Below, piece after piece: positions 20,506 through 31,216 of a stretch of 64,000 bases of DNA. The stretch's first letter is position 1. Each line of letters starts with the position of its first letter. The notes under the pieces are model-generated. The model worked only from the letters and a program-made list of their open reading frames with translations. It was not told the DNA's origin and did no database searches. This stretch comes from Aureimonas fodinaquatilis (lineage in GTDB: Bacteria > Pseudomonadota > Alphaproteobacteria > Rhizobiales > Rhizobiaceae): the NCBI RefSeq assembly GCF_008369445.1, contig NZ_VTWH01000002.1, positions 434,001-498,000 of the forward strand, in the 5' to 3' direction. A program made the position numbers and the translations under genes.

Positions 20506-22926
20506 TTAGAACCGGGAAGAGAAGCCGAACGAGAATTCCTGCGTGCGGTCGAAGTCTTCCTTGGCAATAGGATAGGCGTAGTTGACACGGATCGGACCGA
20601 ATGGCGAAGCCCAGACAAGGCCCACACCTGCCGAAGCACGAATATCAAAGCCTGTACCTTCTACACCCGGCTGATCGTCATATTCACTGCCCCAGAGCGA
20701 ACCGACATCAGCAAAGGCCGCGCCGCGGAACCCAAGGTCGCGGGAAACCAGCGGCAGAGGGAATGTAACCTCAGCCGTGGCATTGAAGAAGTTTTCGCCA
20801 CCGATGGACACACCGTTCTGACGAGGACCAATGCCCTGATATTTAAAGCCGCGAACGATATCCTGGCCTTTGAAGAAGTTATCAAAGACGCGCAGATCGC
20901 CGCCAAATGCCGTCACATTTCCGGCGCTACCGCCCAGCAAGCCGATGACATCATACTCTTCGTTCAACAGGCTGAAGAACGAGCCCTTACCCGTGGTGCG
21001 AACAAACTGCGCATCGCCGCCAAGACCGGCGATTTCCTGACCAGCCTGCAGGAACAGGCCGTCACGCGGATCATTGTTGTTGTCCAGCGTGTTGTAGGTC
21101 AGCGAGTAGGACGCCGATGAGGTTGAGTATGGGCTGTCGCAGATTGCCTGGTTGATAATCGGCGAATTTGTGTACATCGGCGAATACTGGCCGATGAAGC
21201 TGGCTGGTGTGGCCGAAATGAAGTCGCCACAGGTGCGGTAGGCTACAGAACCGCCTGGACCTGGAACCGGCACACCGTAGTCATCACCGAAGCGCTCTTC
21301 CTTGTAGTTGTAGGCAATTTGCGCAGTCAGGTTCTCGGTGATTGGCGCGGCAAGGCGCAGCGTGCCACCGGTACGCTCGATATCATAATCGGATGAGGAA
21401 TTCTCAACCCGGTAAATATCGAAGCCAGCAGCCAGTCGGCGACCCAGGAAGTAAGGCTCGGTGAACGAGAGCGTGTAGTTACGCGCATCTTCACCAAAGC
21501 CAGCCGAAACACGAACAAACTGGCCGCGACCGAGGAAGTTGCGCTCTGTGATGCTGATTTCAGCAACCGGGCCCGGGTTTTCACCACCGGTCGTGTAACC
21601 ACCACCGATCGAGAATTCACCGGTCGATTGCTCAACAACCTGAACAACCACGATAACACGATCCGGCTCGCTGCCTGGCGCCGTTGACACATTGACTGTC
21701 TGGAAGAAGCGAAGCGCTTCAAGACGCTGACGCGCCCGCTGGATCAGAACCTGATTGAAGGCATCACCCTCGGAAACATCGAACTCGCGACGAATAACAT
21801 AGTCGCGTGTCTTGTTGTTTCCGCGAACCTCAATGCGCTCAATGTAAGCACGTGGCCCCTGATCAATCACATACTCAACGGCGATGGTGTTGTTGGAGAA
21901 GTCGCGGTCACCACGTGGGGTGACCTGCGCAAAAGCATAGCCCTGCGCCGCAACCGCATTGGTCAGGTTGACCAATGTGTCCTCAACCTTTTCAGCGCTG
22001 TAGGTTGCACCGGTTTTGGTGTCCAGCTCGTTCTGCAAGGATGCAGCGTCAATGCCAGGCACCGTGGAATCGATGTTGACCGCACCAAAGCTATAGCGCT
22101 CGCCTTCCTCGATGGTGATGGTCAGGTAATATTCGTTCTTCGCCTCATCCAGTTCTGCAACCGAAGAGACAATGCGGAAATCGGCAAAGCCACGATTATA
22201 GTAGAAGCGGCGCAGAGTTTCCTCATCAGCGCGCAGGCGGTCTTCATCATAGATGTCGCTGCGCTGCATGAAACCGAGGAGGCCTGTCTGGCGAAGTGCG
22301 ATCACTTCTTTCAGACGGCTGTCACCGAAGGCGTTGTTACCAACGAAATTGATCTGTGCAATGCGGGTGCGATCGCCCTCCGCAACGTCAAACACAACAT
22401 TGACCCGGTTGCCCTCGGCCTGAATTGTGCGAACCGAAACATTGGCATCACTGCGGCCAACGCGTGAATAGACTGCGCGGATGGCATCAACGTCGGCCTG
22501 GGCGGTGGAGGCATTGTAGGCTGCGCGGGGCGTAGTCTGAACCACAGCTTCAAGCTGTTCGTTCTTGACCTTCTTGTTGCCCTGGAAAATCACCTCGTTG
22601 ACGATCTGGTTTTCGTCAACCTGAACAATCAGCGTGCCACCCGACTGGCTGACCCGCACATCCGAGAACAGGCCCGTGGCAAAAAGCCGCGTAACCACCT
22701 TGTCCATATCCGCAGCGGTGACATTCTGTCCCGGCGATATCTGACTGAGGTTGCGCACGGTTTCAGCATCAACCCGCGACGTGCCGCGAACCTCGACGCG
22801 ATTTACAACCGCTGCTTGCGCTGAGCCAACAGTTCCAAAAGAAACAGCAAGCGTAGACGCCGCCAGAATTGTTGACGATAGCGCCACCGCAGAAAGAGCG
22901 TTGAGAAGCTTCGAACCAGCCGTCAT
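20506..22926 (-). CDS. bamA: Outer membrane protein assembly factor BamA
   Basis: BamA is the central beta-barrel of the BAM complex that inserts outer membrane proteins. The ATG at 22926 is chosen because AAGGTGG lies eight bases upstream; the frame is open from a GTG at 22938. The 806 residues include a signal peptide ending near SAQA, and five POTRA domains (VEVRGTSRVDAETVRNL, VIFQGNKKVKNEQLEA and similar starts). The 16-strand barrel carries the VRGF-type motif (DIVRGFKYQGIGPR) in loop 6 and a terminal Phe (SFGFSSRF). It is downstream of rseP and upstream of lpxD. Confidence 0.97.
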   Translation of the reverse strand: MTAGSKLLNALSAVALSSTILAASTLAVSFGTVGSAQAAVVNRVEVRGTSRVDAETVRNLSQISPGQNVTAADMDKVVTRLFATGLFSDVRVSQSGGTLIVQVDENQIVNEVIFQGNKKVKNEQLEAVVQTTPRAAYNASTAQADVDAIRAVYSRVGRSDANVSVRTIQAEGNRVNVVFDVAEGDRTRIAQINFVGNNAFGDSRLKEVIALRQTGLLGFMQRSDIYDEDRLRADEETLRRFYYNRGFADFRIVSSVAELDEAKNEYYLTITIEEGERYSFGAVNIDSTVPGIDAASLQNELDTKTGATYSAEKVEDTLVNLTNAVAAQGYAFAQVTPRGDRDFSNNTIAVEYVIDQGPRAYIERIEVRGNNKTRDYVIRREFDVSEGDAFNQVLIQRARQRLEALRFFQTVNVSTAPGSEPDRVIVVVQVVEQSTGEFSIGGGYTTGGENPGPVAEISITERNFLGRGQFVRVSAGFGEDARNYTLSFTEPYFLGRRLAAGFDIYRVENSSSDYDIERTGGTLRLAAPITENLTAQIAYNYKEERFGDDYGVPVPGPGGSVAYRTCGDFISATPASFIGQYSPMYTNSPIINQAICDSPYSTSSASYSLTYNTLDNNNDPRDGLFLQAGQEIAGLGGDAQFVRTTGKGSFFSLLNEEYDVIGLLGGSAGNVTAFGGDLRVFDNFFKGQDIVRGFKYQGIGPRQNGVSIGGENFFNATAEVTFPLPLVSRDLGFRGAAFADVGSLWGSEYDDQPGVEGTGFDIRASAGVGLVWASPFGPIRVNYAYPIAKEDFDRTQEFSFGFSSRF

Positions 22927-23108
22927 AGGCTTAACCACCTTTTAATTTCCGCCAAGCAGACCGCACAAGAGAATATGCGACACTTGCCTTGTATCTGCTT
23001 TGTAATTGCGTTCAACCTGACTAAGCCTGAATCCGTTTAGGATTCATATAAGCGTTGCCGATGCGCCACTGCTAAGCCGTGTTATGGTTAACGTTTCACC
23101 AAGCCCCA

Positions 23109-24260
23109 CTACCATAAACCCCCAATACGAGACAGAATATCGTTTGAGGATGCAAACAGCATCAAACCGATGAGAAGAGCAAAGCCGATTCGGAAGCTGA
23201 CTTCCATAACGCGCTCACTCACGGGTTTACCCCTGGCTGCTTCAATTGCATAGAACACAAGGTGCCCGCCGTCGAGTATCGGAATCGGCATAAGGTTTAA
23301 AAGTCCGATGGAAACGGACAAAAGCGCAGCCATGTTCAGCAAGGTTGCAAAACCAAGACTGGCCGCCTGGCCAGACATATGTGCAATGCCGATTGGACCG
23401 CTCAACTGATCTGCCGGTTGCGCCCCGCGTATCAGACCAACCAGAAAGTCTACCGTGCGTTCGGTTATGAACCAGGTTTGTGCAGCACCGTAATTGATGG
23501 ATTGAAGCAGCGACAAATGCTCGACCCGGAATGATGAGCTGTCATTTGTTGCAACGATGCCCACAACCGGCACTTTGAACTCATTGCCAAAAGCGTCCTG
23601 CTGGACCCGCTCGCGCGGGGTCACTTCCAAGGCCACAGGTGATCCGGCACGGTCAACCACTAGTGCAATTGGCACATCCGCACGGCTGGCGACATAGCGC
23701 TGAAAATCACTGAAATAGGTGATGGCATTACCATCGGCGCTGACAATCTTGTCTCCCGCCTGAATGCCGGCTTCCTGCGCCGGAGAGTTTTCCTGAACCT
23801 GCGCAATGATCGGGTCTGCAACAACCCGGCCATTGAAATAGGCTACGCCTGCGAAAATAGCGATTGCCAGAATGAAGTTGGCTATTGGTCCCGCAGCCAC
23901 CGTAGCAGCGCGACGCCAGACGCTTTTGCTTTGAAATGTGCCCTCAAGCTGTTCCGGACTCAAATGTTCCAGAGACGCGTTGTCCGGCATGCTTGCCGCA
24001 TTGCTGTCGCCCAGAAATTTCACGTAACCGCCAAGGGGAATGGCGGAAAGCTTCCAGCGCGTTCCGTGCTTGTCTGTAAAGCCTGCCAGTTCCTTGCCGA
24101 AACCCACAGAAAATGTTTCGATGCGGATGCCGCACCAGCGCCCTACCAGATAGTGGCCCAGCTCGTGAAAAAACACGATGACGGTGAGCACAAAAAGAAA
24201 CGGCACAATATTGATCAGCACTGTATTCCAGGCAAAATCGACCAGTCCCGAAACGTCCAT
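23109..24260 (-). CDS. rseP: Site-2 intramembrane metalloprotease RseP
   Basis: RseP cuts membrane-bound regulators within the membrane. The 383 residues include the zinc-binding FFHELGHYLVGRWCG in the first helix, one PDZ domain near residues 125-215 (VQENSPAQEAGIQAGDKIV) and the third ligand motif LMPIPILDGGHLVFY. E. coli RseP has two PDZ domains, so this is the shorter alphaproteobacterial (MmpA-like) form. It lies between cdsA and bamA on the same strand. Confidence 0.96.
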   Translation of the reverse strand: MDVSGLVDFAWNTVLINIVPFLFVLTVIVFFHELGHYLVGRWCGIRIETFSVGFGKELAGFTDKHGTRWKLSAIPLGGYVKFLGDSNAASMPDNASLEHLSPEQLEGTFQSKSVWRRAATVAAGPIANFILAIAIFAGVAYFNGRVVADPIIAQVQENSPAQEAGIQAGDKIVSADGNAITYFSDFQRYVASRADVPIALVVDRAGSPVALEVTPRERVQQDAFGNEFKVPVVGIVATNDSSSFRVEHLSLLQSINYGAAQTWFITERTVDFLVGLIRGAQPADQLSGPIGIAHMSGQAASLGFATLLNMAALLSVSIGLLNLMPIPILDGGHLVFYAIEAARGKPVSERVMEVSFRIGFALLIGLMLFASSNDILSRIGGLW

Positions 24261-24294
24261 TGTCGTTTGCCTCCAGCAGCTCGCTGCTTATCAA

Positions 24295-25146
24295 CTATAA
24301 ATGGAATATGGCAAATGCCGGGTCTTCCAGGCCGCGACCTGCCAGACCTATCAGCCACAAAACTCCGGTGGCAATGACAAGTGCGTCAATTCTGTCCATC
24401 AAGCCGCCGTGACCGGGAATGAGCTTTCCGGAATCCTTGACGCCAAAACGCCGCTTGATCCACGATTCATACAGATCCCCTGCCTGCCCGACGATCGACA
24501 GGACGCCTGCCATCAGCAACAGGCCGAAACTGGCGCCGTGCATGAGGAAATGTGCGTAGACTCCCCCTGCCACCATGCCAGCCAGCAGTCCGCCAACCGC
24601 ACCGGAAATGGTTTTCTTGGGCGAGACCAGCGGCATAAGCTTTGGCCCGCCAAACATGCGACCGCTGAAATAGGCAAAAATGTCGGTTGACCAGACCACG
24701 CAGATAACAAGGCCAAGTGCAATCAGCCCTTCAACGTCGTCACCCCGCAGCATGCCGGGAGCCAGCCCTGCAACACCGGCATAAAGCAAGCCACCCGCCA
24801 CCCAGTTGGCCCGCTTTTCACGCCGATCGACAAAGGCGATGAACAGCGCCACCACGGCCACAATGAGGATGGCCGCCAGCTCAAAGTGAAACAGAAAGGC
24901 CAGAAGCGACAGAACAAGCGCGCGCCGCGCCAGATAAAACAACGGACCAGCCCGCTTGGCCCCGGTAATTCGCGCCCATTCATCAAAGACAATGTAGCCA
25001 GTGGCCACACAAAGCAGCCGGAACAATGTGCCGCCGGCAATTGCCAGACCCAGCACTGCCAGACCAAGTATGACTGCTGATATCAACCGAGGCTTCAGAT
25101 CTTCCCAGGATTGTGCACGCGTTAAACGCCCTATTCCAAGACCCAT
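24295..25146 (-). CDS. cdsA: Phosphatidate cytidylyltransferase
   Basis: CdsA makes CDP-diacylglycerol from CTP and phosphatidate for phospholipid synthesis. The ATG at 25146 is two bases after the uppS stop and gives 283 residues. The protein is a polytopic membrane protein, and the family signature near the C-terminus, SWIKRRFGVKDSGKLIPGHG then GLMDRIDAL, is complete. Confidence 0.96.
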   Translation of the reverse strand: MGLGIGRLTRAQSWEDLKPRLISAVILGLAVLGLAIAGGTLFRLLCVATGYIVFDEWARITGAKRAGPLFYLARRALVLSLLAFLFHFELAAILIVAVVALFIAFVDRREKRANWVAGGLLYAGVAGLAPGMLRGDDVEGLIALGLVICVVWSTDIFAYFSGRMFGGPKLMPLVSPKKTISGAVGGLLAGMVAGGVYAHFLMHGASFGLLLMAGVLSIVGQAGDLYESWIKRRFGVKDSGKLIPGHGGLMDRIDALVIATGVLWLIGLAGRGLEDPAFAIFHL

Positions 25147-25148
25147 GA

Positions 25149-25895
25149 TCAAGACGCGATTTCTTGAGAAACGCCACCAAAGCGGCGATCGCGTGCAGAG
25201 AACTGCTCAATCGCCTCCTGCAGTGCGTGCCTGTCAAAGTCTGGCCACAGGCAGGGCAGGAACACAAATTCCGTATAGGCAGATTGCCAAAGCAAAAAGT
25301 TTGAAAGCCTCTGCTCGCCACTGGTGCGGATGATCAGATCCGGGTCAGGAATTCCAACGGTGTCCAGATGCTGATCCAGCATCTGCGCATCAATCTGGCT
25401 GGCAGAGATTGCGCCACTGGCAACGCGCTCTGCAAGCCGCCTGGCCGCCCTGGCAATTTCATCGCGCGAACCGTAATTAAAGGCAATGATCAGCTGCGTT
25501 CCGCGGTTGTGGAGTGTCAGGTTTTCCGCCTCTTCAAGAAGCGCCAGAATATCCGGTTTCAGGTTATCGCGCGCGCCGATAATGCGCACCCGCACGCCTG
25601 CTTCATGCAGTTCGGCAAGGTCGCGGCGAATGAACAGCTTCAGCAGCGTCATCAATTCGCCGACCTCATCCTCGGGACGGCGCCAGTTTTCTGAGGAAAA
25701 AGCAAAGAGCGTCAGAACCTCGATGCCAAGGTCTCCTGCCGCGCGAACCGCCTCTCTTACGGCTTCAACCCCGCGCCGGTGGCCCATGCTTCGCGGTAAA
25801 CCGCGAGCTTTAGCCCACCGCCCGTTGCCGTCCATAATAATGGCGACGTGTCGTAGCTGTCGCAAAGTGAACCGCCCTATCCCAGAACCAACCAA
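25149..25895 (-). CDS. uppS: Undecaprenyl diphosphate synthase
   Basis: It makes the C55 carrier lipid for peptidoglycan and O-antigen by cis-prenyl elongation. Motifs present are [17 protein letters not shown] with the catalytic Asp, [14 protein letters not shown], and [24 protein letters not shown] written here in shortened form as [12 protein letters not shown]. No ATG precedes the conserved core; a TTG at 25895 is used here (248 residues), and a TTG at 25865 is possible. It sits between frr and cdsA. Confidence 0.94.
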   Translation of the reverse strand: MVGSGIGRFTLRQLRHVAIIMDGNGRWAKARGLPRSMGHRRGVEAVREAVRAAGDLGIEVLTLFAFSSENWRRPEDEVGELMTLLKLFIRRDLAELHEAGVRVRIIGARDNLKPDILALLEEAENLTLHNRGTQLIIAFNYGSRDEIARAARRLAERVASGAISASQIDAQMLDQHLDTVGIPDPDLIIRTSGEQRLSNFLLWQSAYTEFVFLPCLWPDFDRHALQEAIEQFSARDRRFGGVSQEIAS

Positions 25896-25907
25896 CAGCG
25901 GTGCTGC

Positions 25908-26465
25908 CTAAACCTGCATGATTTCGCCTTCTTTGGCCACCAGCAGACGGTCAATTTCAGACACGATTTCATCTGTCATTTTTTGAACTTTTTCAGAAGA
26001 CTGGCGGCTTTCATCCTGCCCGAGATCGCCGTCCTTTTCCAACTTCTTCAAAGTTTCCATGCCATCTCGCCGCACATGACGAACTGCGACGCGGGCGCTT
26101 TCAGCATATTGATGCGCAACCTTGACCAGTTCCTTGCGGCGCTGTTCGTTCAGCTCTGGCAATGGAATGCGCAATGTGGTGCCGTCAACAATCGGGTTCA
26201 GGCCAAGATTGCTTTCACGAATGGCACGGTCCACCGCGCTGACCATGCCTTTGTCCCAGATGGAAACCGCAACCATGCGCGGTTCCGGCACGGTGACATT
26301 GGCAACCTGATTAAGAGGCATTTGCGAACCGTAAGCTTCCACCACAATCGGGTCCAGAAGATTTGCAGATGCGCGGCCTGTGCGCAAACCTGCAAGGTCA
26401 CCCTTAAAGGAAGATACTGCGCCATCCATGCGACGCTTCAGCTCATTCAGTTCAAAATCGGACAT
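25908..26465 (-). CDS. frr: Ribosome recycling factor
   Basis: With EF-G it splits post-termination ribosomes. The 185 residues match the family length exactly. [25 protein letters not shown] at the N-terminus (helical arm) and the [37 protein letters not shown] and AVRHVRRDG segments are diagnostic. It is 30 bases from pyrH, same strand. Confidence 0.97.
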   Translation of the reverse strand: MSDFELNELKRRMDGAVSSFKGDLAGLRTGRASANLLDPIVVEAYGSQMPLNQVANVTVPEPRMVAVSIWDKGMVSAVDRAIRESNLGLNPIVDGTTLRIPLPELNEQRRKELVKVAHQYAESARVAVRHVRRDGMETLKKLEKDGDLGQDESRQSSEKVQKMTDEIVSEIDRLLVAKEGEIMQV

Positions 26466-26495
26466 GATCGTGCCTCTCTCTACCAGTCTGGGCGT

Positions 26496-27203
26496 TCAGT
26501 CAGAAACCACAGTTGCCCGACCTGAACCCGTCAGAATTCTTGCGAATTCTCCCGCCTCATGGATCGAAAACACAACTATGGGTATATTATTCTCACGTGC
26601 CAAGGCCACTGCAGCAGTATCCATGACGGCAAGCCCTTTTTGCAGAACTTCGTCATGTGTCAGGCTGTCGTAACGCTCTGCATCTGGATGAAGTTTGGGA
26701 TCGGCAGTGTAGATACCGTCCACCTGCGTTCCCTTGAACAGGGCTTCCGCACCCATTTCTGCGGCACGCAGCGCTGCAGCGGAATCAGTTGTGAAGAACG
26801 GGTTGCCGGTGCCACCGGCAAAAATCACCACCCGCCCGGCTCTGGCATGCGCCAGTGCAGCGCGCTGCGAAAAGCTCTCGCAAATTTCCGGCATGGCGAT
26901 GGCCGAAAGCACAATCGCATCAATACCAAGCTTGGTCAGTGATGTGCGCAGCGCCAAAGCGTTGATCACCGTGGCAAGCATGCCCATATGATCGCCAGTG
27001 ACGCGGTCCCCACCTTTGGAGGCCACCGCCACACCGCGGAAGATGTTGCCTCCGCCCACGACCACCGATATTTCGACACCAAGCTCGCGGGCCTGCCGAA
27101 TGTCACCCGCTATTCTGTCTGCGATTGTGACATCAATACCAAAGCCCTGCGCCCCCATCAGGGCCTCGCCCGAAACCTTCAAAAGAACGCTCTTGTAACG
27201 CAA
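26496..27203 (-). CDS. pyrH: Uridylate kinase
   Basis: PyrH phosphorylates UMP to UDP. The 235 residues belong to the amino acid kinase fold: KVSGEALMG, VVGGGNIFRG, GDHMGMLATVINALA, FAGGTGNPFFTTDSAA and GTQVDGIYTADPKL are all typical. It is upstream of frr in the conserved tsf-pyrH-frr order. Confidence 0.97.
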   Translation of the reverse strand: MRYKSVLLKVSGEALMGAQGFGIDVTIADRIAGDIRQARELGVEISVVVGGGNIFRGVAVASKGGDRVTGDHMGMLATVINALALRTSLTKLGIDAIVLSAIAMPEICESFSQRAALAHARAGRVVIFAGGTGNPFFTTDSAAALRAAEMGAEALFKGTQVDGIYTADPKLHPDAERYDSLTHDEVLQKGLAVMDTAAVALARENNIPIVVFSIHEAGEFARILTGSGRATVVSD

Positions 27204-27529
27204 GGCACATTATCCTTATTGAGCCAGTATTTCGGTCTGGATCATTTCAGCTCTTCTGCGAAGCGCCAAAAAGTCCCCAGCTTCTATCTTGTGCAGTTTC
27301 AAGCGCAAGCTCGCCAACGCGACCCTGTCTGAAATTGCATTCAGGCCAGCAAAACCCCGCCAGGTTGGCAGCCATACGCAAACCCGCACAGCAGGACATC
27401 TTACTGCCAGCTCTGAAATCCTGGTTTGCGATACAACAAGGGCGCCCGCTTCTCAAGCCGGACGCCCTTGCTTAATGCCAAATCCACTGGACGTTTCAGG
27501 AAACGCCAGCGGAATTTATGACAATCAGA
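27204..27529. other. tsf-pyrH intergenic region
   Basis: This 326-base gap contains a G+C-rich hairpin at 27437-27470 after tsf and presumably the pyrH promoter. No gene is supported. Confidence 0.5.
27437..27470 (-). terminator. Hairpin downstream of tsf
   Basis: CAAGGGCG (27437-27444) pairs with CGCCCTTG (27463-27470), extended inward by CCCGCTT/AAGCCGG with one mismatch. The following minus-strand bases (TTGTAT) form only a weak U-tract. Confidence 0.5.
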
Positions 27530-28456
27530 TTACTTTTTGCCGGCAACAGCAGCAACTTCTGCCGCGAAGTCGCTTTCCTCGCGCTCGATGCCTTCGCCCA
27601 GCGCGAAACGAACAAAACCGGTGATGCGGGCTGGTGCACCAAAGCCTTCTTCTGCCTGCTTCAGCGCAGCCTCAACGGTAAGGTCCGGGTTCATGACGAA
27701 GCCCTGCTTCAACAGAACAACTTCCTCGTAGAACTTGCGAATGCGCCCTTCCACCATCTTCTCAATGATGTTTTCCGGCTTGCCCGACTGACGTGCCTGC
27801 TCGGAGAAAATCGCACGCTCGCGGTCAACCGTGTCAGAATCAACATCCGAATCGTTGAGCGCCAGAGGATTGGTCGCAGCAACATGCATTGCAATCTGGC
27901 GGCCGAACTGGGTCAAAGCCGCTTTATCACCGGCAGACTCAATTGCCACCAGAACGCCCAGACGGCCCAGGCCATCAACAACCTGATTGTGGATGTAGGT
28001 TGCGACAACGCCGTTCTCGACCGACAGAACCTTGGAACGGCGAAGACCTAGATTTTCACCAATCGTGGCAACCGCATCACGAACGGTGTCGGTGACCGAC
28101 TTGCCGCTGGAAGGAACAGTTGCGCCGCCTACGGCATCAACATTGCCGTCAGTGTTCAGACCAACAGTGGCAATTTCCCGAACCAGCGTCTGGAAGGCTT
28201 CATTGCGCGCAACAAAGTCAGTCTCGGAATTGACTTCAACAACGATTGCCCGGTTGTCGCCCGAAGCAACGCCAACAAGACCTTCAGCAGCAGTGCGTCC
28301 TGCCTTCTTGTCTGCCTTGGCAATACCCTTGGCACGCAGCCAGTCGATTGCTGCTTCCATATCGCCACCGGTTTCCGAAAGCGCGGTCTTGCAGTCCATC
28401 ATTCCTGCGCCGGTCTTTTCACGCAGTTCTTTCACCATTGCAGCGGAGATTGTCAT
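27530..28456 (-). CDS. tsf: Elongation factor Ts
   Basis: EF-Ts is the nucleotide exchange factor for EF-Tu. The 308 residues begin with the UBA-like N-terminal domain ([19 protein letters not shown]) followed by [15 protein letters not shown], the core that inserts into EF-Tu. The C-terminal motif [16 protein letters not shown] is also present. It follows rpsB on the same strand. Confidence 0.97.
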   Translation of the reverse strand: MTISAAMVKELREKTGAGMMDCKTALSETGGDMEAAIDWLRAKGIAKADKKAGRTAAEGLVGVASGDNRAIVVEVNSETDFVARNEAFQTLVREIATVGLNTDGNVDAVGGATVPSSGKSVTDTVRDAVATIGENLGLRRSKVLSVENGVVATYIHNQVVDGLGRLGVLVAIESAGDKAALTQFGRQIAMHVAATNPLALNDSDVDSDTVDRERAIFSEQARQSGKPENIIEKMVEGRIRKFYEEVVLLKQGFVMNPDLTVEAALKQAEEGFGAPARITGFVRFALGEGIEREESDFAAEVAAVAGKK

Positions 28457-28817
28457 GGATTGGCCTTTGAACTAGGGCACGGGCTGATGGGCACCTGCCC
28501 TGAAAAGCCCTGCAAAAACAAAATTGAAGGTCGGGGTACGCTCTGACCGGATGCCAGACTGCCAACCGAATTTGAAAACGATCTGGCGCACCAACTCTGT
28601 ATGAGCAATTCCAGAAGAATGCGAAGCGGTTCTGCGTCTGGATCTGCCGCACAATGTGGAGTCAGAGTATTTTCACGATTCGATGAACAGCAAAATACTC
28701 CGGAAGGGTGCACTCCAATAATGACGCCGCGATAACAGCCTCACTTTGACCAAGGCGCCCTGCATTTCAATCTGCAAGGCGCCTTGTTTATCATTAGCTG
28801 AACAAATCGCAGCCGAA
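28457..28817. other. rpsB-tsf intergenic region
   Basis: This 361-base gap is unusually long for rpsB-tsf. It contains the hairpin at 28751-28786 near rpsB. The rest shows no supported gene and may contain a separate tsf promoter. Confidence 0.5.
28751..28786 (-). terminator. Hairpin between rpsB and tsf
   Basis: Perfect 9-bp arms CAAGGCGCC (28751-28759) and GGCGCCTTG (28778-28786) with an inner TGCA/TGCA pair. There is no T-run on the minus strand, so it may attenuate rather than stop rpsB-tsf transcription. Confidence 0.5.
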
Positions 28818-29618
28818 TTAGGCAGCGGCGCTTTGTCCGTCTCCCTCAGGAGCAACCTCTGCCGCGTCAGCCAGCGCAGGCTCAACCGGAGCTTCTTCCA
28901 TGGCGCCAATATCAACGCCCATGGAACCCTGCTGACGCGCGATGCCGTCTACGGCCGAACGTGCGATCAGGTCACAATAGAGTGAAATTGCGCGCGCTGC
29001 GTCGTCATTGCCCGGAACCGGGAAATCAATGCGAGACGGATCACTGTTCGAGTCGACAACCGCAACAACCGGAATGTGCAGACGCTTGGCTTCATCAATT
29101 GCAATCGACTCCTTGTTGGTGTCGATGATGAAGATCAGGTCAGGAACGCCGCCCATGTCCTTGATGCCGCCCAAAGCGCGATCAAGCTTGTCGCGCTCAC
29201 GCTGCAGGGTCAGACGCTCTTTCTTGGTAAAGCCATGTGCTTCACCGGCAAGCAGCTCGTCCAGCTTGCGAAGACGCTGAATGGAATTGGAAATGGTCTT
29301 CCAGTTGGTCAGCATTCCGCCGAGCCAACGAGAATTGACGTAGTACTGCGCCGAACGGTTTGCCGCATCTGCCACGATTTCCGATGCCTGACGCTTCGTG
29401 CCGACGAACAGCACGCGACCGCCGCGGGCAACCGTGTCGGACACAGCCTGCAACGCACGGTGCAGCAAAGGCACTGTCTGACCAAGGTCAAGAATGTGGA
29501 TGTTGTTGCGCGCACCAAAGATGTAAGGCGCCATACGTGGGTTCCAGCGGTGTGTCTGGTGCCCGAAGTGCACGCCTGCCTCAAGCAGCTGGCGCATTGA
29601 ATAATCTGGCAAAGCCAT
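28818..29618 (-). CDS. rpsB: 30S ribosomal protein S2
   Basis: S2 is a primary component of the 30S subunit. The 266-residue protein has [20 protein letters not shown], the [13 protein letters not shown] segment, [15 protein letters not shown] and [13 protein letters not shown] short Ala/Glu-rich C-terminal tail beyond about residue 235 is usual in alphaproteobacteria. Upstream 29619-29881 should hold the rpsB promoter. Confidence 0.97.
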   Translation of the reverse strand: MALPDYSMRQLLEAGVHFGHQTHRWNPRMAPYIFGARNNIHILDLGQTVPLLHRALQAVSDTVARGGRVLFVGTKRQASEIVADAANRSAQYYVNSRWLGGMLTNWKTISNSIQRLRKLDELLAGEAHGFTKKERLTLQRERDKLDRALGGIKDMGGVPDLIFIIDTNKESIAIDEAKRLHIPVVAVVDSNSDPSRIDFPVPGNDDAARAISLYCDLIARSAVDGIARQQGSMGVDIGAMEEAPVEPALADAAEVAPEGDGQSAAA

Positions 29619-29881
29619 ATCGATCGTCCTTTAACCGGTTAGCCTCCACGGAACGAAGCAGGAAAAAACCTGCCACCGGAGGGAAGAGCACCAGCAAAAC
29701 CGGCACCGAACCCGACTTCCGTGTGTGGAATGGACCGGCCATTACAACAATTATGCCCGGAAAGCAAGAAAGCATCCCGAAGCGTTTACCATTGCAGCAA
29801 AACCGCTGGACCGGCGGAGCAAGGCCTAAAAGCAGCGTGTTGGTGACGTGCCGGAACCTGGAGCTGTGAGCCCGCCACCCT

Positions 29882-30655
29882 CTAGCATGCAGGACCGTTG
29901 AGATAGGTCAGATCCGACAGCTTTCCCTTAAGCTCATAATCACCGAAATCCAGGCGCATTTCATCGGACACACCGTTTTCATACAGGCGATAGCGTGCAC
30001 GAAACACGGGCATGCCGTTTTCATTGCTGTCATTGTTGAAATAGGATTCGTCAATTCTCCAGGATTTAAGGTTCTTGACGGTTTCCTCGCGCCCCGGTGC
30101 TGCCGGCAGAATGACGGATGTGGTTGTCACCAGCTTTTCCGCCTCGACATCCCCATCAAACAATCGGCTTTCCACGAACCGTTCGCCCTTTTGCGCGCGT
30201 GAAATCAGGTCACTGGTATGCGCAAGCGGAAATCTGGAAAGCGGTAGTTCAAACTTGCGCTGCACCGGCTCAACCATGGCCACCGCAGTGCTGTCAGCCT
30301 CGTTGATTGCCGTTCCCTTGACGATGCCCTGATCCTGACCGTCGACAAATGTGTGGATCTCGAAATCGAATTTGTTTCCCCCGTCGCTTTCCTTTGAAAG
30401 CGTTCGCTGATCTGTCAGCGTGGATTCATCCTGCTGGTGAAAGCGCGCAGCAAACCGATAATCGATCTCATATTCATCACAGGTTGCGGCCTTCAGCGTG
30501 TAGGCGATTCGCCCTTCCACCGCGATGATTTCATCTGTTTGCGTTGCGAGAGAAAGATCGTAAACCGCCTGATGTGGGCGCAGCCATGCTGCGTGCGCAC
30601 TGGACATCAGAGTGGCCATTGCCAGAATCACTGAGCTGATATGGCGATACGGCAT
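29882..30655 (-). CDS. eipB: Cell envelope integrity protein EipB (DUF1849)
   Basis: EipB is a periplasmic beta-spiral protein that in Brucella supports envelope integrity. The ATG at 30655 is preceded by GGGGGA at good spacing and gives 257 residues with a cleavable signal peptide (SSVILAMATLMSSAHA-AWLRPHQAVYDL). The mature part shows the conserved GRIAYTLKAATCDEYEIDYRF, and the protein ends in Cys. The two cysteines, one in ATCDEY and one at the very C-terminus, match the disulfide of the Brucella protein. It is divergent from the RidA-like gene. Confidence 0.88.
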   Translation of the reverse strand: MPYRHISSVILAMATLMSSAHAAWLRPHQAVYDLSLATQTDEIIAVEGRIAYTLKAATCDEYEIDYRFAARFHQQDESTLTDQRTLSKESDGGNKFDFEIHTFVDGQDQGIVKGTAINEADSTAVAMVEPVQRKFELPLSRFPLAHTSDLISRAQKGERFVESRLFDGDVEAEKLVTTTSVILPAAPGREETVKNLKSWRIDESYFNNDSNENGMPVFRARYRLYENGVSDEMRLDFGDYELKGKLSDLTYLNGPAC

Positions 30656-30748
30656 TCTGGAGTCCCCCATTGACGACAGTGGTGCCGGCTATCTTGCGAA
30701 AACCCGCTGCCACCGCTTATTGATATGCAAACAACAGCCGGAGTCTTC

Positions 30749-31216
30749 ATGACCTTGTCAATCGAAAGCCGCCTGGCCGCAAAAGGCCTGACCCTGCCCC
30801 CAGCAGCAACACCTGCAGCCAATTATGTCTCCTACGTGACCTACGGCAATATTCTGCAAACTTCCGGGCAATTGCCAATGGCAGACGGCAAGATTGCCGT
30901 AACCGGAAAACTTGGCTCCACGGTATCGCTTGAGCAGGGGCTGGAAGCGGCGCGCCATTGCGCCTTGAACATATTGGCGCAAACTCAGGCTGCATTGGGT
31001 GGCGATTTCGGCCGTGTAAAACGTCTGCTGAAGATCACGGTCTTTGTGGCAAGTGATCCTGCCTTTACGGATCAGCACAAGGTTGCAAACGGCGCATCCG
31101 ACCTTCTGGTCGAAATTCTGGGCGATGCCGGCAAGCATTCGCGTTCCGCAGTCGGCGTATCAGCTTTGCCGATGGATGCCGCGGTTGAAATCGAGGCGGT
31201 GTTCGAGATTGCCTGA
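30749..31216 (+). CDS. RidA/YjgF-family protein
   Basis: RidA-type proteins hydrolyse reactive enamine/imine intermediates of amino acid metabolism. The ATG at 30749, with GGAG five bases upstream, gives 155 residues. It belongs to the longer subfamily starting SIESRLAAKGLTLPP, with NILQTSGQLPM and SRSAVGVSALPMDAAVEIEAVFEIA. The catalytic Arg of true RidA (usually in an R-x-x-V motif) seems to be present as HSRSAVGVSALP, but function is inferred. The next gene overlaps its end. Confidence 0.88.
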   Translation: MTLSIESRLAAKGLTLPPAATPAANYVSYVTYGNILQTSGQLPMADGKIAVTGKLGSTVSLEQGLEAARHCALNILAQTQAALGGDFGRVKRLLKITVFVASDPAFTDQHKVANGASDLLVEILGDAGKHSRSAVGVSALPMDAAVEIEAVFEIA